This document shows, one piece after another, positions 1 to 11,372 of a stretch of DNA of 64,000 nucleotides (its first letter is position 1; each line of letters begins with the position of its first letter). The stretch covers positions 35,759,660 through 35,823,659 of the forward strand of contig NC_079205.1 in NCBI RefSeq assembly GCF_026745355.1, read 5' to 3'. Source of the DNA: Beta vulgaris subsp. vulgaris. Its lineage: Eukaryota; Streptophyta; Magnoliopsida; Caryophyllales; Amaranthaceae. The position numbers and the translations under genes were made by a program. The notes below the pieces were generated by a model that ran no database searches, had not been told where the DNA came from, and saw nothing but the letters and a program-made list of their open reading frames with translations.

Positions 1-235
1 AAAACACTGCTTCGTGCGACCTATATGAAACAAATGCAATAGTCTCTTAAATTCTTAACGAAACAAAATATAAGGTTTCGTGCAATCTGCACGATACAGA
101 ATATATTATTTCAAGCAAGCTGCACAAAATGGAGTCGATGGTTTCGTGCAATCTGCACGAAACGGAATTGATGGTTTCGTGTATCTTCACGAAACAAACT
201 AATCATGTTCGTGTAGATTGCACGAAATAAGGCAA
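1..235. repeat. Cluster of short palindromic (hairpin) repeats at the left edge
   Basis: At least four imperfect palindromes occur at about 75-96, 141-164, 173-195 and 206-228. Each has the arms GTTTCGTGC and GCACGAAAC around a 5-base loop such as AATCT, and a degenerate copy begins near 10. Dense short palindromes like these resemble the subterminal repeats of the CACTA family further right, so this may be the end of a transposon lying mostly left of the window. No terminus is visible, so that assignment is inference. Confidence 0.6.
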
Positions 236-1140
236 ATCATGCATTACGAATCGTCCGACATATCATAATTACGAAAAAAATTAACAACTTACATCATATT
301 GAAATTCGATTGGGTCAAAATTATGGTCCATTGAATATCAAATTAAAATTTGTAGATCTTCGATGAAGTTTTTTTTATATCTAACAGTTAGAGAGGAGAG
401 AATATTTTTAGAGAGAGAAAGTTTTTTTAGAAAGAATATAATAATAAGGGTTTTTTGGGTTTTTTTTTTGGGTTGCGTTAGTAAAGTGAGGCTGCGTTTA
501 GCAACACCCTAAAATCTTGGAGGAAACAAATTTCAATGTTGTAGGGGGGAGGGTTTTGGGGTTTGTTGGGCTTTTGGGTGAGTGATCCTGTGTGAGGGAA
601 GCCCGAAATAAATTTTTCTTACCATGTGTTACCGAAAAGGGGTCCAAAAAATATATAAGAAGGTAAATTCATACGTAATTAAATTTAATAATTGGAAACA
701 ATAATAAATTTATCAAAAAAATGGTTATCGTAAAATGCAAATAGAATACTGAATAATAAGGTGAAAGAATATCATAAAGTTATAAAATTGTGTACAGTGG
801 ATCAAAAAGAACTAATTGGGACAAAAAAAAATTAGATTAAAAGACGTCAAATCCATATAAATAAGAGTAAAGTTACATATAATAATAATTTTTTTTACAT
901 ACGTATATTCTGTTCTTGATAATTTTAGTATATTTATAATATATTTATTTTTTATCTACAAAACAATCAAAACATAAATCTTCAAAATTAAAAAATTCTC
1001 AAATAATGAAGAATATATTTATATATCTTATATGAGAACATTTTTTATGTGAGAACAAATTTAGGTTTAGAACATATGTAACATTTTTTTTAGAATATAT
1101 GCAAACAAGTTTTAGAACAACATACTTAATGCTTTCTTTT
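236..1140. other. AT-rich stretch with no recognisable gene
   Basis: There are purine-rich runs near 390-470 and otherwise AT-rich sequence. I see no ORF of coding character, no RNA gene and no terminal repeat. Confidence 0.5.
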
Positions 1141-1143
1141 AGG

Positions 1144-1146
<3 letters not shown>

Positions 1147-1199
<53 letters not shown>

Positions 1200-1200
1200 A
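1147..1200. repeat. (TA)n microsatellite
   Basis: A nearly pure TA run of about 50 bases in AT-rich DNA. Confidence 0.9.
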
Positions 1201-1823
1201 ATAAGAATAAATGTACATTGAATAAGTTACTAACCTATGCTAGATTTATGAGTTTTTATTTAAAAACGTGTTAGGGAATTTTTTTCAAATATTTTCAAAC
1301 TAAAACCCTTTAAAATGAAGTAATAAAATATCACGCTCATTTTACGTAAGCAATAAAAATATGCCTATAATCATTAATTTTTTTTTGGTCTAACCTAAAC
1401 TGGACCTGACCTTAATTGTTGAACATAGTTATTAACTTTAGGTTGAAACTTTTTGTTCAATTGTGCATGTCTTTCTATGATAGTTTTCTTATAAACGTGT
1501 AATTCTAATCTTTTATGATTATTTTTCTTCCAAAAAAACAAGTATATCTTAGCTTCTTTGAGTACTTATTTTTTTTTGTTAGGATAGATTCCTATTATTT
1601 ACAGCTTATCAGATTGGTTTTTTCCTTTGATATTTTTATTTTAAAATTAATAGAATGGTAAGTGTTGTAATTTTTTTTTAGATACATTAGTCAAAAGGAG
1701 AGGACATCAAAGTACTCAAGAGTTTCCATATAATCTCTCCCTTTTCTTTTAATTATTAGACTTCATTTCGGGGAAGAACCAAGAATGAAATACCAAGAAT
1801 GGGAAATATAAAAGAAAAAGTCC

Positions 1824-1825
<2 letters not shown>

Positions 1826-1919
<94 letters not shown>
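1826..1919. repeat. (AT)n microsatellite
   Basis: A nearly pure AT run of about 90 bases, broken once near 1858-1866. It makes a spurious Tyr/Ile-repeat reading frame on the minus strand. Confidence 0.9.
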
Positions 1920-1921
<2 letters not shown>

Positions 1922-1924
1922 AGG

Positions 1925-2850
1925 AACTTTTCGGGAGCATAGAGCGTACCACATAGGATTTTCATGTCATCAATTTTATTTTTCTGTATTACAAAAATAG
2001 AGTTCTTCATATATTTAAATGCATATAACGAGCTTTGGATAATCGAAAATTAGAGTTTCTATGATTGCCATGCCATCAATTTTATTTTTCTTTTTTACAA
2101 AAATAGAATTCTTCATAGATTTCAATACATATAATTAGTTTTGGATAAGCGAAAATGAACAATTTAAATTATTATATCATGTAATTTGTGTATAACTTTT
2201 GCCACGTAATTCGGAATATATTATAATTTTTGTACAACTGAATAGTGCTCGAAATATGCTTCGAAATAAGATCCATATACAATATAGTTCTACAGCTTAT
2301 GAATAGAGCGCGCCACACGTAGGATTGCCATGTCATCAATTTTTATTTTTATTTTTTTTTACAAAAATAGAATTCTACATAGATTTAAATACATATAAGG
2401 AGCTTTGGATAAGCGAAATAGAGTTTCGTGTTGAATGAACAACTTAAATTATTATATTATATAATTTGTATATAACTTTTGTTACATAATTCGGAATATT
2501 ATAAATTTTGTACCATTGGATAGTGCTCGAAATATGCTTCGAAATAAGATCTATAAACAATATCGTTCTACAACTTATGAATAGAGAGTACCACGTAGAA
2601 CTCTCATGTCATTAATTTTTATTTTAAATATAATAAATAATAAGAGTTCTACACATATTTAAATACATAAAAGGAATTTTGAATAGGGAGAAATTTACAT
2701 TTAGTTTGGAATAAACAATATAAATTATTATCTTACGTAAATTGAATATAACTTTTGCTACCTAATTCAAAACGTTATTATTTTTTACAAATTGAGAGCG
2801 CTTGAAATATGCTTCAAAATGAGAACTATCTGCAATATAGTTTTACAACT
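1925..2850. repeat. Degenerate tandem repeat, period about 278 bp
   Basis: The block containing GTGCTCGAAATATGCTTCG recurs at about 2245, 2523 and 2798, spacings of 278 and 275. Each unit also carries a 'catgtcatcaattttta' block and a block like 'gctttggataagcgaaa'. The leftmost unit is irregular, with a partial duplication near 2054. It looks like an old local satellite or the remains of a tandemly amplified element. No protein is encoded. Confidence 0.75.
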
Positions 2851-3003
2851 TATGAAATTAAAGTATATTTAATTAGATGAATGGTAAGATATTTTTAGTC
2901 TTTCTTTTTTATAAATATAATAATAATTAAGCTATAAGTATAGTGTACAACATGTGATTATAACATTTTCTAATAGGTCCAACTTACGAAATTAGACATA
3001 TTA

Positions 3004-3266
3004 CTCTCTCCGTTTTCTAAAGATCTTCCTTATTACTGTTACTACAAATACCAAGGACGATTCATTTGTGTGGGGTGTGGAGTGGTAAAGTAGGAGAGAG
3101 AAAGGGAGTAAAATTGAATTAATAATGTAATGGTGGACTATATGATAAGGACATGAGAGGGTAAAAAGGAAAAAAATTTCGAAATAAGGAATAAAGTAAA
3201 AGAGGGAAGATCTTTTGGAAACACACTTAAATGGAAAGAGGGAAGATCTTTAGGAAATGGAGGGAG
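3004..3266. mobile_element. Stowaway-type MITE, copy 1
   Basis: A 263 bp element bounded by TA dinucleotides. It begins CTCTCTCCGTTTTCTAAAGA and ends with the inverse, TTTAGGAAATGGAGGGAG. The CTCCCTCCGT terminus with a TA target duplication is the hallmark of plant Stowaway (Tc1/mariner) MITEs. Two further copies in this window share the interior sequence. It has no coding capacity. Confidence 0.85.
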
Positions 3267-3459
3267 TATCTTTCAAAATCTCAGCCTTAATTGCTCAACT
3301 GAACCAAAACAATTTAGTATTGCAACAAAATTTATTAAGTAAAATTTATTGTTACAACAAAAAGTAAATCTATAGCAATAAAGTTACATATATATTAGAA
3401 TTGTGGATGATAAAAAAAATTAGAGTTTAATTTTTAAAAACAAACTTAAAATATTATAG

Positions 3460-3740
3460 AGAGCTCCGTCTAAGTATGCATGTCATGTTATTATTTTTAA
3501 TTATTATTTAAAAAAAAAATTGTGCTCACTATAAATACAAATACTTATAAGGTGTTTGGATAAGTGAACATTACATTCTAATTTTAGATAAACAACCTAA
3601 ATTATTATACTGTGTAAATTGAATAACACTTTTGTTACAAATTTGCAATATTATAATTTTTTTGTTACCATTGGAGAGTGCTCGAAATATGTTTCGAAAT
3701 AAGTTTCATATACAATATAGTTTTACAACTTATGAAATTT
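3460..3740. repeat. Isolated fourth copy of the ~278 bp repeat
   Basis: It carries the same ordered blocks as the array at 1925-2850, with GTGCTCGAAATATG at about 3678. It is separated from the array by the Stowaway MITE and flanking AT-rich sequence. Confidence 0.65.
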
Positions 3741-6456
3741 TATTTATTTGGATAAAAAAATAACGTACGATTTATTCTTTATTTTGATTACATGTAAAAA
3801 TAACTATAAAATAGCGTATTATATGTGGGACATTATCAATTATATCTTTGAAAATCATACTTTGAAAAATTGAGTTGTATAAAGATAAAAATACATATTT
3901 ATAATTTTGAACCTATAGTATACCATGGTGGCATTACATGAGTCAAATGAAAGTTGTCAACGACATTGCAGAGGTATTATTCAATTCACTATTTTTTTTA
4001 TTCATAAAATATTTTATTGTGTACATAATTATTCATATATATTTTTTTTTTCACATATATCTATATGTCAAATCTTATTCTTTTCTTCATGAACTTGATT
4101 CTACTAAACTAATTGGAAAATCAAGGTTCCCGCTTCTAAACTATTTGATGTCACGAATCATCAAAAAATGAGAAAGTTTGATTAGTCGTGATAGGGTCAT
4201 GATGGATGAAGAGATATATGTTTCTCTAAATAGTATTTTCGATTATTAGTAGAGGTTAAGTTTATATTTAATTAATTATAATTATGATACCGTCATTATG
4301 ATTTTTTTTCACTTTTCCATCTTCCATTCAATATGTGTTAGTACTTATGTGCCATTAAAAGTTGAAGCTGTGGTTGATACTTATGTTTTCTATAATTTTA
4401 TTTTCCGTCATGCATCTATTAAATAAGTACCCTCTACTTTCTTCAAGTATCATTGGGGTGTTCTTCATGTTAAAATTGTGTTAACTATGTTAGTCATACC
4501 AATTATCGGGATACGTACTATGTAATAATAGACTTAATTCCAATATTTAGTTTAATACTAAAAAAATATAAAATTTATATGTTGTAATAAAAAATCTAAT
4601 GACAAATACTTTATCCATTCTTTTTCTACTGCAACAATGGGTTTGAGCATGTTTTTTAAGGAAATAAAAATAAAAGGATAGTTTAGCATAAAGGTACGTG
4701 TTTAATTAACAAGCGTAGGGGATAAGTAAATCCTTAATAAAGTAAACACAACTTTACGAGACAATTTGATTAGTAATTAAAAATGATTTTATTAACATAA
4801 AGTAAAGGCAATATTGTCAATTATAATTATTTTTTTTAATAAAAGTGGAGTGGTCTAAATAGATAAAACTACCCAAAGTGGTGATTATTGCAATAGAAAA
4901 AGAATAGAGGAAGTATGTAAATAAAATGGCGTTGAAAAATCTCATTTTACAACAAGACAAAATCAACCATGTTAACAAAAAATTTGCAAAAAAAAAAAAT
5001 ATAAACAAGAACTCGTACAACCTTCAAAACAATATAATAATATAAGAGAGAAAGGTGGGACAAGTGGGGAAATTTTTGTTGATTAACAAAATAATAGAAA
5101 AGGTTGATGTTGATAGTTACCTTAAAATTTTAGGATATTATTTTAAGATATCAAGTTTTTCTTATCTTTTGATTATCTTTCTTGTATAGGATAATATTTG
5201 CATTTGATATAATTTTTTCTTCCTTTTACCTTTCATCTTTTTTAGAAATTTATCATATCTTCTGCGATAAAAATTTATCATATCATTTAGCATCATTTTA
5301 TCATTCATCATCTAGGTTTTATTTCATCATTTTCCACACATATGTTTTAGACTAATATATTTATCATATCTTCCCGTCAAAAAAAATATGTATCATATCT
5401 TAAGATCTTTTTCAAATCATCATCCAAGTATTTTTTTTTCATTTTCGATGTATATCATTTAGGGGCATATATTTGTCATATCATATTGTATTATTTAGGA
5501 TCATAATCCACCGTAATTAATTTCACCAAATATTTTTTCCTACATTTTTAAGAGTAGTGTTGTGAAGGTGAGCTCTTTTTGTCACATATAGAGTAATTAC
5601 TCCTCCTGTGTCTACCTGGAGTTTTCATTTTTTTCATTTATATTGTCCCAAAAAGATATTACATTTTCTTATTTTGCATGGCTCCACCAATCAAAATATT
5701 ATTAGACTTTCATTTGCTTTATTATATGACCCATTTTCCAATAAACAAGATTACTTTGTAAAGTGATCTACATTCTCTGTGCTCAATAAATAATCCAGGA
5801 ATAGTACACCAACTTCAATTTTTAATTCTAAGGTAAAACAACTAAGGTCCTAATGATTTCTCATTAATACGTATGCCTAAAAGAAATGAACACTCTATTT
5901 AAGGATTGATTAGGTAAAGTACTTCTCATTAAAAAAAACCAAGGGTAAAGTAGAAAGGGTATAAAGAGATAAAGATGAGCAAGCAAGGGATGAAATGTCC
6001 AATAAAAGAGTTAATATTTGGACAAAACAATCAAAACCTTCCTTAAAAATGAGATGTTCATAACTCTTTAAAAGCCCCCTAGAAAGTCATGGAAGATCCA
6101 AACACCGAGGTAGAGGTGCCATTGATTTTTTTTTTCAATAATTAATGTTGTTCAAATTCTATTATTTTTAGAACTCTAGAAGATCCAAACACGGAGGTAG
6201 AAGTGTCATTGTATCATGGGAAAAAAATACAAAAAGTCAAATGTTGTAAAACCACGAATAAATTAGGAAGCTTCCTCTTTGAGAAGCCAAAATGTTTGAG
6301 TTATATATTTGAAACCCCCACAAACATGTAGACACAGCGCTTACATAAACAAAATGTTAATCAAATCCTGAGAAGTACCAAAAGAGCTAGAGCATCTACG
6401 TGGGATACTTAAATTAGAGGTTCAAATTTGGCTCAAAAAGCATGAAACAAAGTGGT
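3741..6456. other. AT-rich intergenic region downstream of the ARGONAUTE gene
   Basis: I found no coding region, RNA gene or clear transposon end here. The stretch next to 6457 should include the 3' UTR and polyadenylation region of the minus-strand ARGONAUTE gene. That follows from position only. Confidence 0.5.
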
Positions 6457-9400
6457 TTAACAGAAGAACATTGAGCTGCTGACATTAGGATGAAGCTTAG
6501 GAAGTTGAGGTACTTGGAAACTACCCGCAGATGTTACACCGCCATGACTCGAAGATGTCTCAGACATGTCATCGAACTTCATGAACTGACCAATCTGACT
6601 GGCTGCAAGATGCGCATAACATACAGGAGCAACTGCCATAACACAAAGATGCAAAGCATACTCCCATCAGAAAATAAGAAGATACAACACAAATGTATAT
6701 CCTGGCAAAAACAGAGAAATAGAAATGTAAAATCAGAAACTCGCCTACAGAGATAGCTGTTGTGCTTCGCTGGTACCTGTGCAACAAATAGGACACAAGT
6801 ATCAGAAAATTGGAGAAGACAGAAATACATTTTAGCTACAAAACCCAGGTTTGTGATCATGATTGACGAACTATACATACGAAGCTTGATAACAAAGATT
6901 TCTCGGCATAAGTGGGGATAAAATAGAAGACATAATGTTTGATGACTGATACTTACACATAGGATAACGAATGAACCAGATCTTGCAAATCATTAGCTGA
7001 GAAACCAATCTCATCAAGCAGCACATGATAATGTGTTGGCCGAGTTGTTCCCTACAAAAATTACCCGTTTTGAAGCTATAAGGAATCACACAATATAAAA
7101 CACAGAATATATCAATGAAGTACTCACTATCATTCCAGCATGTGAGCACATGTAAAAGTCATTGTTCTTGGGATGACAGATGCTGTTATCGACAACAGTT
7201 CCTATAAAATCATACAAAGAAAAAGAATTAGTTTACAACAATGTAAAAGGTTGACAAAACTTGATTAATGATATATGTAGCATACCAGCCGGAACATTGT
7301 CTGGAGATCCTTGCTGGAAAAACTTAGTATGGTGATTCTTCTGTGCAACAATTAGTGTAAACTTTGGAGCCCAGCTCTCTTCTAGGAACTTGCAAGCCTC
7401 TTTTATCTGATCCAGTTCAATATTCAGAACTTGACTGAACTGGGATTCACTGACACCATCTCTGGACCACCATACAGATAATATTATGTGATTAGTAACC
7501 ACGATTCTGGCTAAGATACGATTAACAACAGATAGAGGTAACCGTTGTAGGTGTAATTCAAATACAAGAATTCTTTTGAACAATCAGAGAAAAGTAAGTG
7601 AGTTGATAGTAATTAATCTCAATAGAAAATTCACGGGCCAGATGGCGAAACAGAAATGTCTATACCTGAATATAATGATGTGCTGTGGTTTTTGCTTTCC
7701 AGAGCTCTGAAAGAAGTCAACCAACAGTTCCCTGAATTAACAAGGTCGAAAAAGTCAGTATGATATGAGAACTGGAACTCCATGATTACTTACATATATC
7801 CAAGTCACGAAAAGCTACCTAATCATGCCATCATCTTGATTAGTTCCAGGAACAGGCTTAAAGAGGGCATCTATTATCTCAACCTTGGGAGACTGTGTAC
7901 GCACTGACGCTCGATAGCGAGAAATGGATGGCCATCCTCGGGAGCCTACAACCTGATACATGCGTTACACACAAAACATACTCAGATCATATAGTAGAAG
8001 AAGGATGTGTACACAGAGTTGTGAAGAAATGAATTTACAAAGTGTAGTTTGGAAGAGCAGGAAACACACCGCAGCAATTGATGGAACATCAGCACGTCCT
8101 GGAGAGCCATGTGAGACATCCATCCCAATGATTACAGTAGGAACCTTGGACACCAAAGGTATCATTCTTGAATGTTCGATGGACAACATAGAATTAAGTC
8201 CACCAAGCTGAGAAATACAAAGAAGGAATTAGTGCATTTAAAGATAAAAAAATGTGGCACAGTAAGTGGGAGTTCTCAAAAGTAAGGAAAGAAGTACCTT
8301 GGCATTGATTTTCAGCAGAACATTTGTGAGATACTGATCATTCAACCTTGTCGGAGCTATGCATTGGGTCACAAGACCAATTTCAGCTAGATTCTTCCTC
8401 TTCCATGGCCCTTCAATCCCCCAAAACAACATAATTATCTCACTGATCCTATTAGCAATAAACATGGCATCAAGAAGAGAACATTCACTAACCATAGATA
8501 TCACAGTTCTTCCTCTCAGGAAGAACGCACAAAATCATTTGAGGTGGACCAGGGAGTCCATTCTTGACACTTTCCATCATCTTTTCCACCCTTGCAGGAG
8601 CCGGCAATCTTCGATCTTGAGGGTTCTCGTTAAAGACTTTAAAGGGATCACTTACTTTCTACATTTAGAAATATATAAATTTATGAGATCATAATTATGG
8701 CACAGCTAAAATCCACACTTATAGAAATTATTATATGAGGACTAACCATTCCTTTCCTCTGACCACACTTCACAATATCTCTGCATAAGGTGTTCATATC
8801 AACGCGTGCAGAAAAGTTGACAATTACCCAGTTCTGTAAAGGTTTAGCTGGTTCGAACAATCCCTACATTAACAAACGTATTGTCAGCTCTACAGGCCAC
8901 AGGAGTAAGGCAGTTATTAGCTCAGCATGTACAATGAATCAAGTATATTGTACCTTATTATTGAAGTTCCATCTACCATTACGAGGACTGAAATCCTCGC
9001 CATTTCCGACTCTTAGCTGCAAAAACGAGGATAGTGAAAAAAGAAACAAAAGGATAGTTTACATTGTCATCAGAGACACCACATCATGTCATCCAGCTGA
9101 TCAGGACATGATTTGCAGATAAATTTTCCATTATCGATTCATGGCTCAAATTTTTCAATTTTTTTTATACACAACAGCTTTTGAAAAGCACATATCTCAT
9201 TGTATCAAGCCACTCATCCTAATTATGCAGAAAGATATTTGTTACCTGAGGTGGTTGCAAGACACGGCCATCAACTCGAGCAAATTGAGTATTGATAGAG
9301 ATGCCAGATGAGTTGAGCAGCGGATCTGCCGCATAGTTGCTACTCGTCAAGGCCTAGAAAAGGAAGAGTTTAATGCCATTGGAAGGTCGAATATGAAATG

Positions 9401-11372
9401 AAATCTAAATGCAGTTAACAAAGAATTTACGTATCATACATCAGTCAGAACTTTCATCCTCTCCTGGGGCTTCTGACGTGATTTTTCAACAAGGCTTGCT
9501 CTTTGTAATCCAGACAAAGACTTTGTGTATCTTTGCAGCGAAACCAAATCACATAGCTGTTAAATTGTACAAAGAAATTCAGCATCTATGTCACATATAA
9601 CATGGAAGGGTTCCTGTAGTTCCATCGAAATTCAGTTATCACCTCAATCGGAAAGTATGAAGGCTTCTTTGGTTTGCCAACATTGATACAGGGAAGATCA
9701 TCAGAATATTTCAAGCGGATGTCACGGTGTTTCAAAAAATAATCTGACACGGTTATCTCGACACTCTGGCTGTCCCCGTTACCATTTCGTTGCCTGAATT
9801 CAAACCTGTACCATACAAAGAAATACATAATCACCTGAGTTATGACAATGGCCCACTAGAGTCCATTAAAAAAAATGAAATGTTAACTTACGTTTGCTGC
9901 CTACAGGGTAGATCACTCAGACCAGTGATTTTGAACTCCATGTTTGAGGGTCGGGCAGTGATTCTCAGGTTTTTCAACGTTCTCTTAGCCTGTTAAAGCT
10001 CAGAGTAACACATATTAGTCATAAAACTCTTATCAAGGTAAACTATACCTACTTAATTCAGGATAGCAATGTCACCTTGGTCCAATCAATCTGGAAAGGA
10101 TCACGAACATTTTGGTTTGCGATGAGAAAGTCCACCACAGGGCCAGGCCGGACAATCATAGTAGTTGACACATCTACACATAGCAATGATAAAAAGTTAA
10201 ATATCACCAACACAATACTAATGTTTCATGTATATAACATTATATCATCTATCGACTTCTTTGTTAATGATTATATAGTGCTAACCTATATTAAGAGAAA
10301 GTCCTCCCTGGGTAGCCCTGAAACTTGAGTGAAATCCTCTACACCCAAGAACTCCACCGCCTATGTCAGTGAAGTTGCGTGGCTCGTTATGGAAGAAAGA
10401 CTGACGGACTAGAAGACAGCCCCTAGAAATGCATACAAGTGGTCAAGTCCAGTGTCACAGGAGAAAACCATCCACTAAACCAGAAAGAAACAACTCGAAA
10501 GCTTACTGTCTTGCTGCATGCTGTCTCAATATGATATCAAGAACTCTCACTGCCTCTTGAAAATGCTCAGAATCCTGACCACGCAATGCATTTGTTATCG
10601 CCTGTAAAGGGATCTTGGTTGCATAGGTAATCTCAACCTTGTATGTCTTTGACCTCTGTGGCCGCCTAAGCCTCTTCCTTTCACCGTTAGGGTCTTCATT
10701 TTCCGTAGGGCTACCACCCCTCCCACCAGGGCTTCCTCCCCTTCCACCAGATCTAGTAACAAACAACTTCCAACATAAGCATGTGCGCCAACATAGACAA
10801 GTCATATCAACACAAAATCAACACTTGTACCTGTTAGATTGTTGGTCCTCCAAGATGACATCAAAATCAACCTTGGTACAAGGAAGAGCTCCGAGTGTGA
10901 ACAAAGTCTTGTCTCCATCATAGGCAAAATGCTTACCGCCAAGCTCAGATTCATATGTTTCATGTAACTTATCAAGCACTCTTCTTCCTGTGCCTTTGGC
11001 TTCAACAGCAGTTCCATCTTCATAACTCATCTTAACCTGCAAGCATTTACAGCAACAATAAGAAATTTATCCAGTTGAATCCCAACCATCACCATTACCA
11101 TCATCAGAAATAGTAAATATATAAAGGAGACATACACTATATTGGTAGAAATGACCATCAGAATTAGGCATCTTGACTTGAAAGTGGTTAGTTATGAGCT
11201 GTATTTTTTGTCCCTTGGACCCCAAGCCACAACGAACCATAGGAAGCCGCTTTGGTCCTTGTGAACTCTTTGGTATGTCAAGCTCTGATTCCTTAACAGG
11301 TGTAATGCCGAGAGGAATAACAGGCGGTGGTGGAGGGAGCGCTGCTCCATTAAGTTCTTCTTCACTACCCAT
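6457..11372 (-). CDS. AGO4-like: ARGONAUTE4-clade protein, 21 coding exons, intact
   Basis: Members of this family bind 24-nt siRNAs and guide RNA-directed DNA methylation in the nucleus. I joined these exons by GT/AG sites and family conservation, reading down the minus strand: 11372-11136, 11036-10831, 10752-10507, 10422-10286, 10173-10076, 9989-9892, 9805-9643, 9556-9440, 9353-9246, 9016-8954, 8863-8747, 8658-8493, 8410-8298, 8207-8070, 7952-7819, 7731-7666, 7461-7286, 7201-7128, 7051-6957, 6776-6745, 6632-6457. They total 2760 nt: 919 codons plus TAA, close to the usual length. Visible features are a poly-Pro N-terminus (residues 13-17), a GGRGGSP duplication and basic KRLRRP linker in exon 3, PAZ (RYTKSLSGLQ, INVGKPKKPSY), and PIWI with GMDVSHG (Asp ~653), FRDGVSE (Asp ~737), PTHYHV (His ~826/828) and the C-terminal MFFC. 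The start is MGSEEELNG at 11372; the upstream in-frame Met at 11405 is probably intronic or UTR. AGO9 is the main alternative within the clade. Confidence 0.93.
6633..6744 (-). other. GC-AG intron, the last intron of the AGO4-like gene
   Basis: A conventional GT donor two bases upstream would break the frame. Splicing after TCTGTAG, with donor GCGAGT, to the acceptor TATGGCAG restores the conserved Ala-Ile-Ser-Val-Val-Ala-Pro stretch. The donor AG|GCGAGT otherwise fits the U1 consensus, as expected for the rare GC-AG class. Confidence 0.75.

Noticed and set aside
1763..1954. Tyr/Ile-repeat frame
   Set aside because: Translation of the AT microsatellite.
6490..6756. Plus-strand frame over the AGO4 3' exons, and other plus-strand frames to 11379
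   Set aside because: Shadows of the minus-strand ARGONAUTE exons; no independent conservation.
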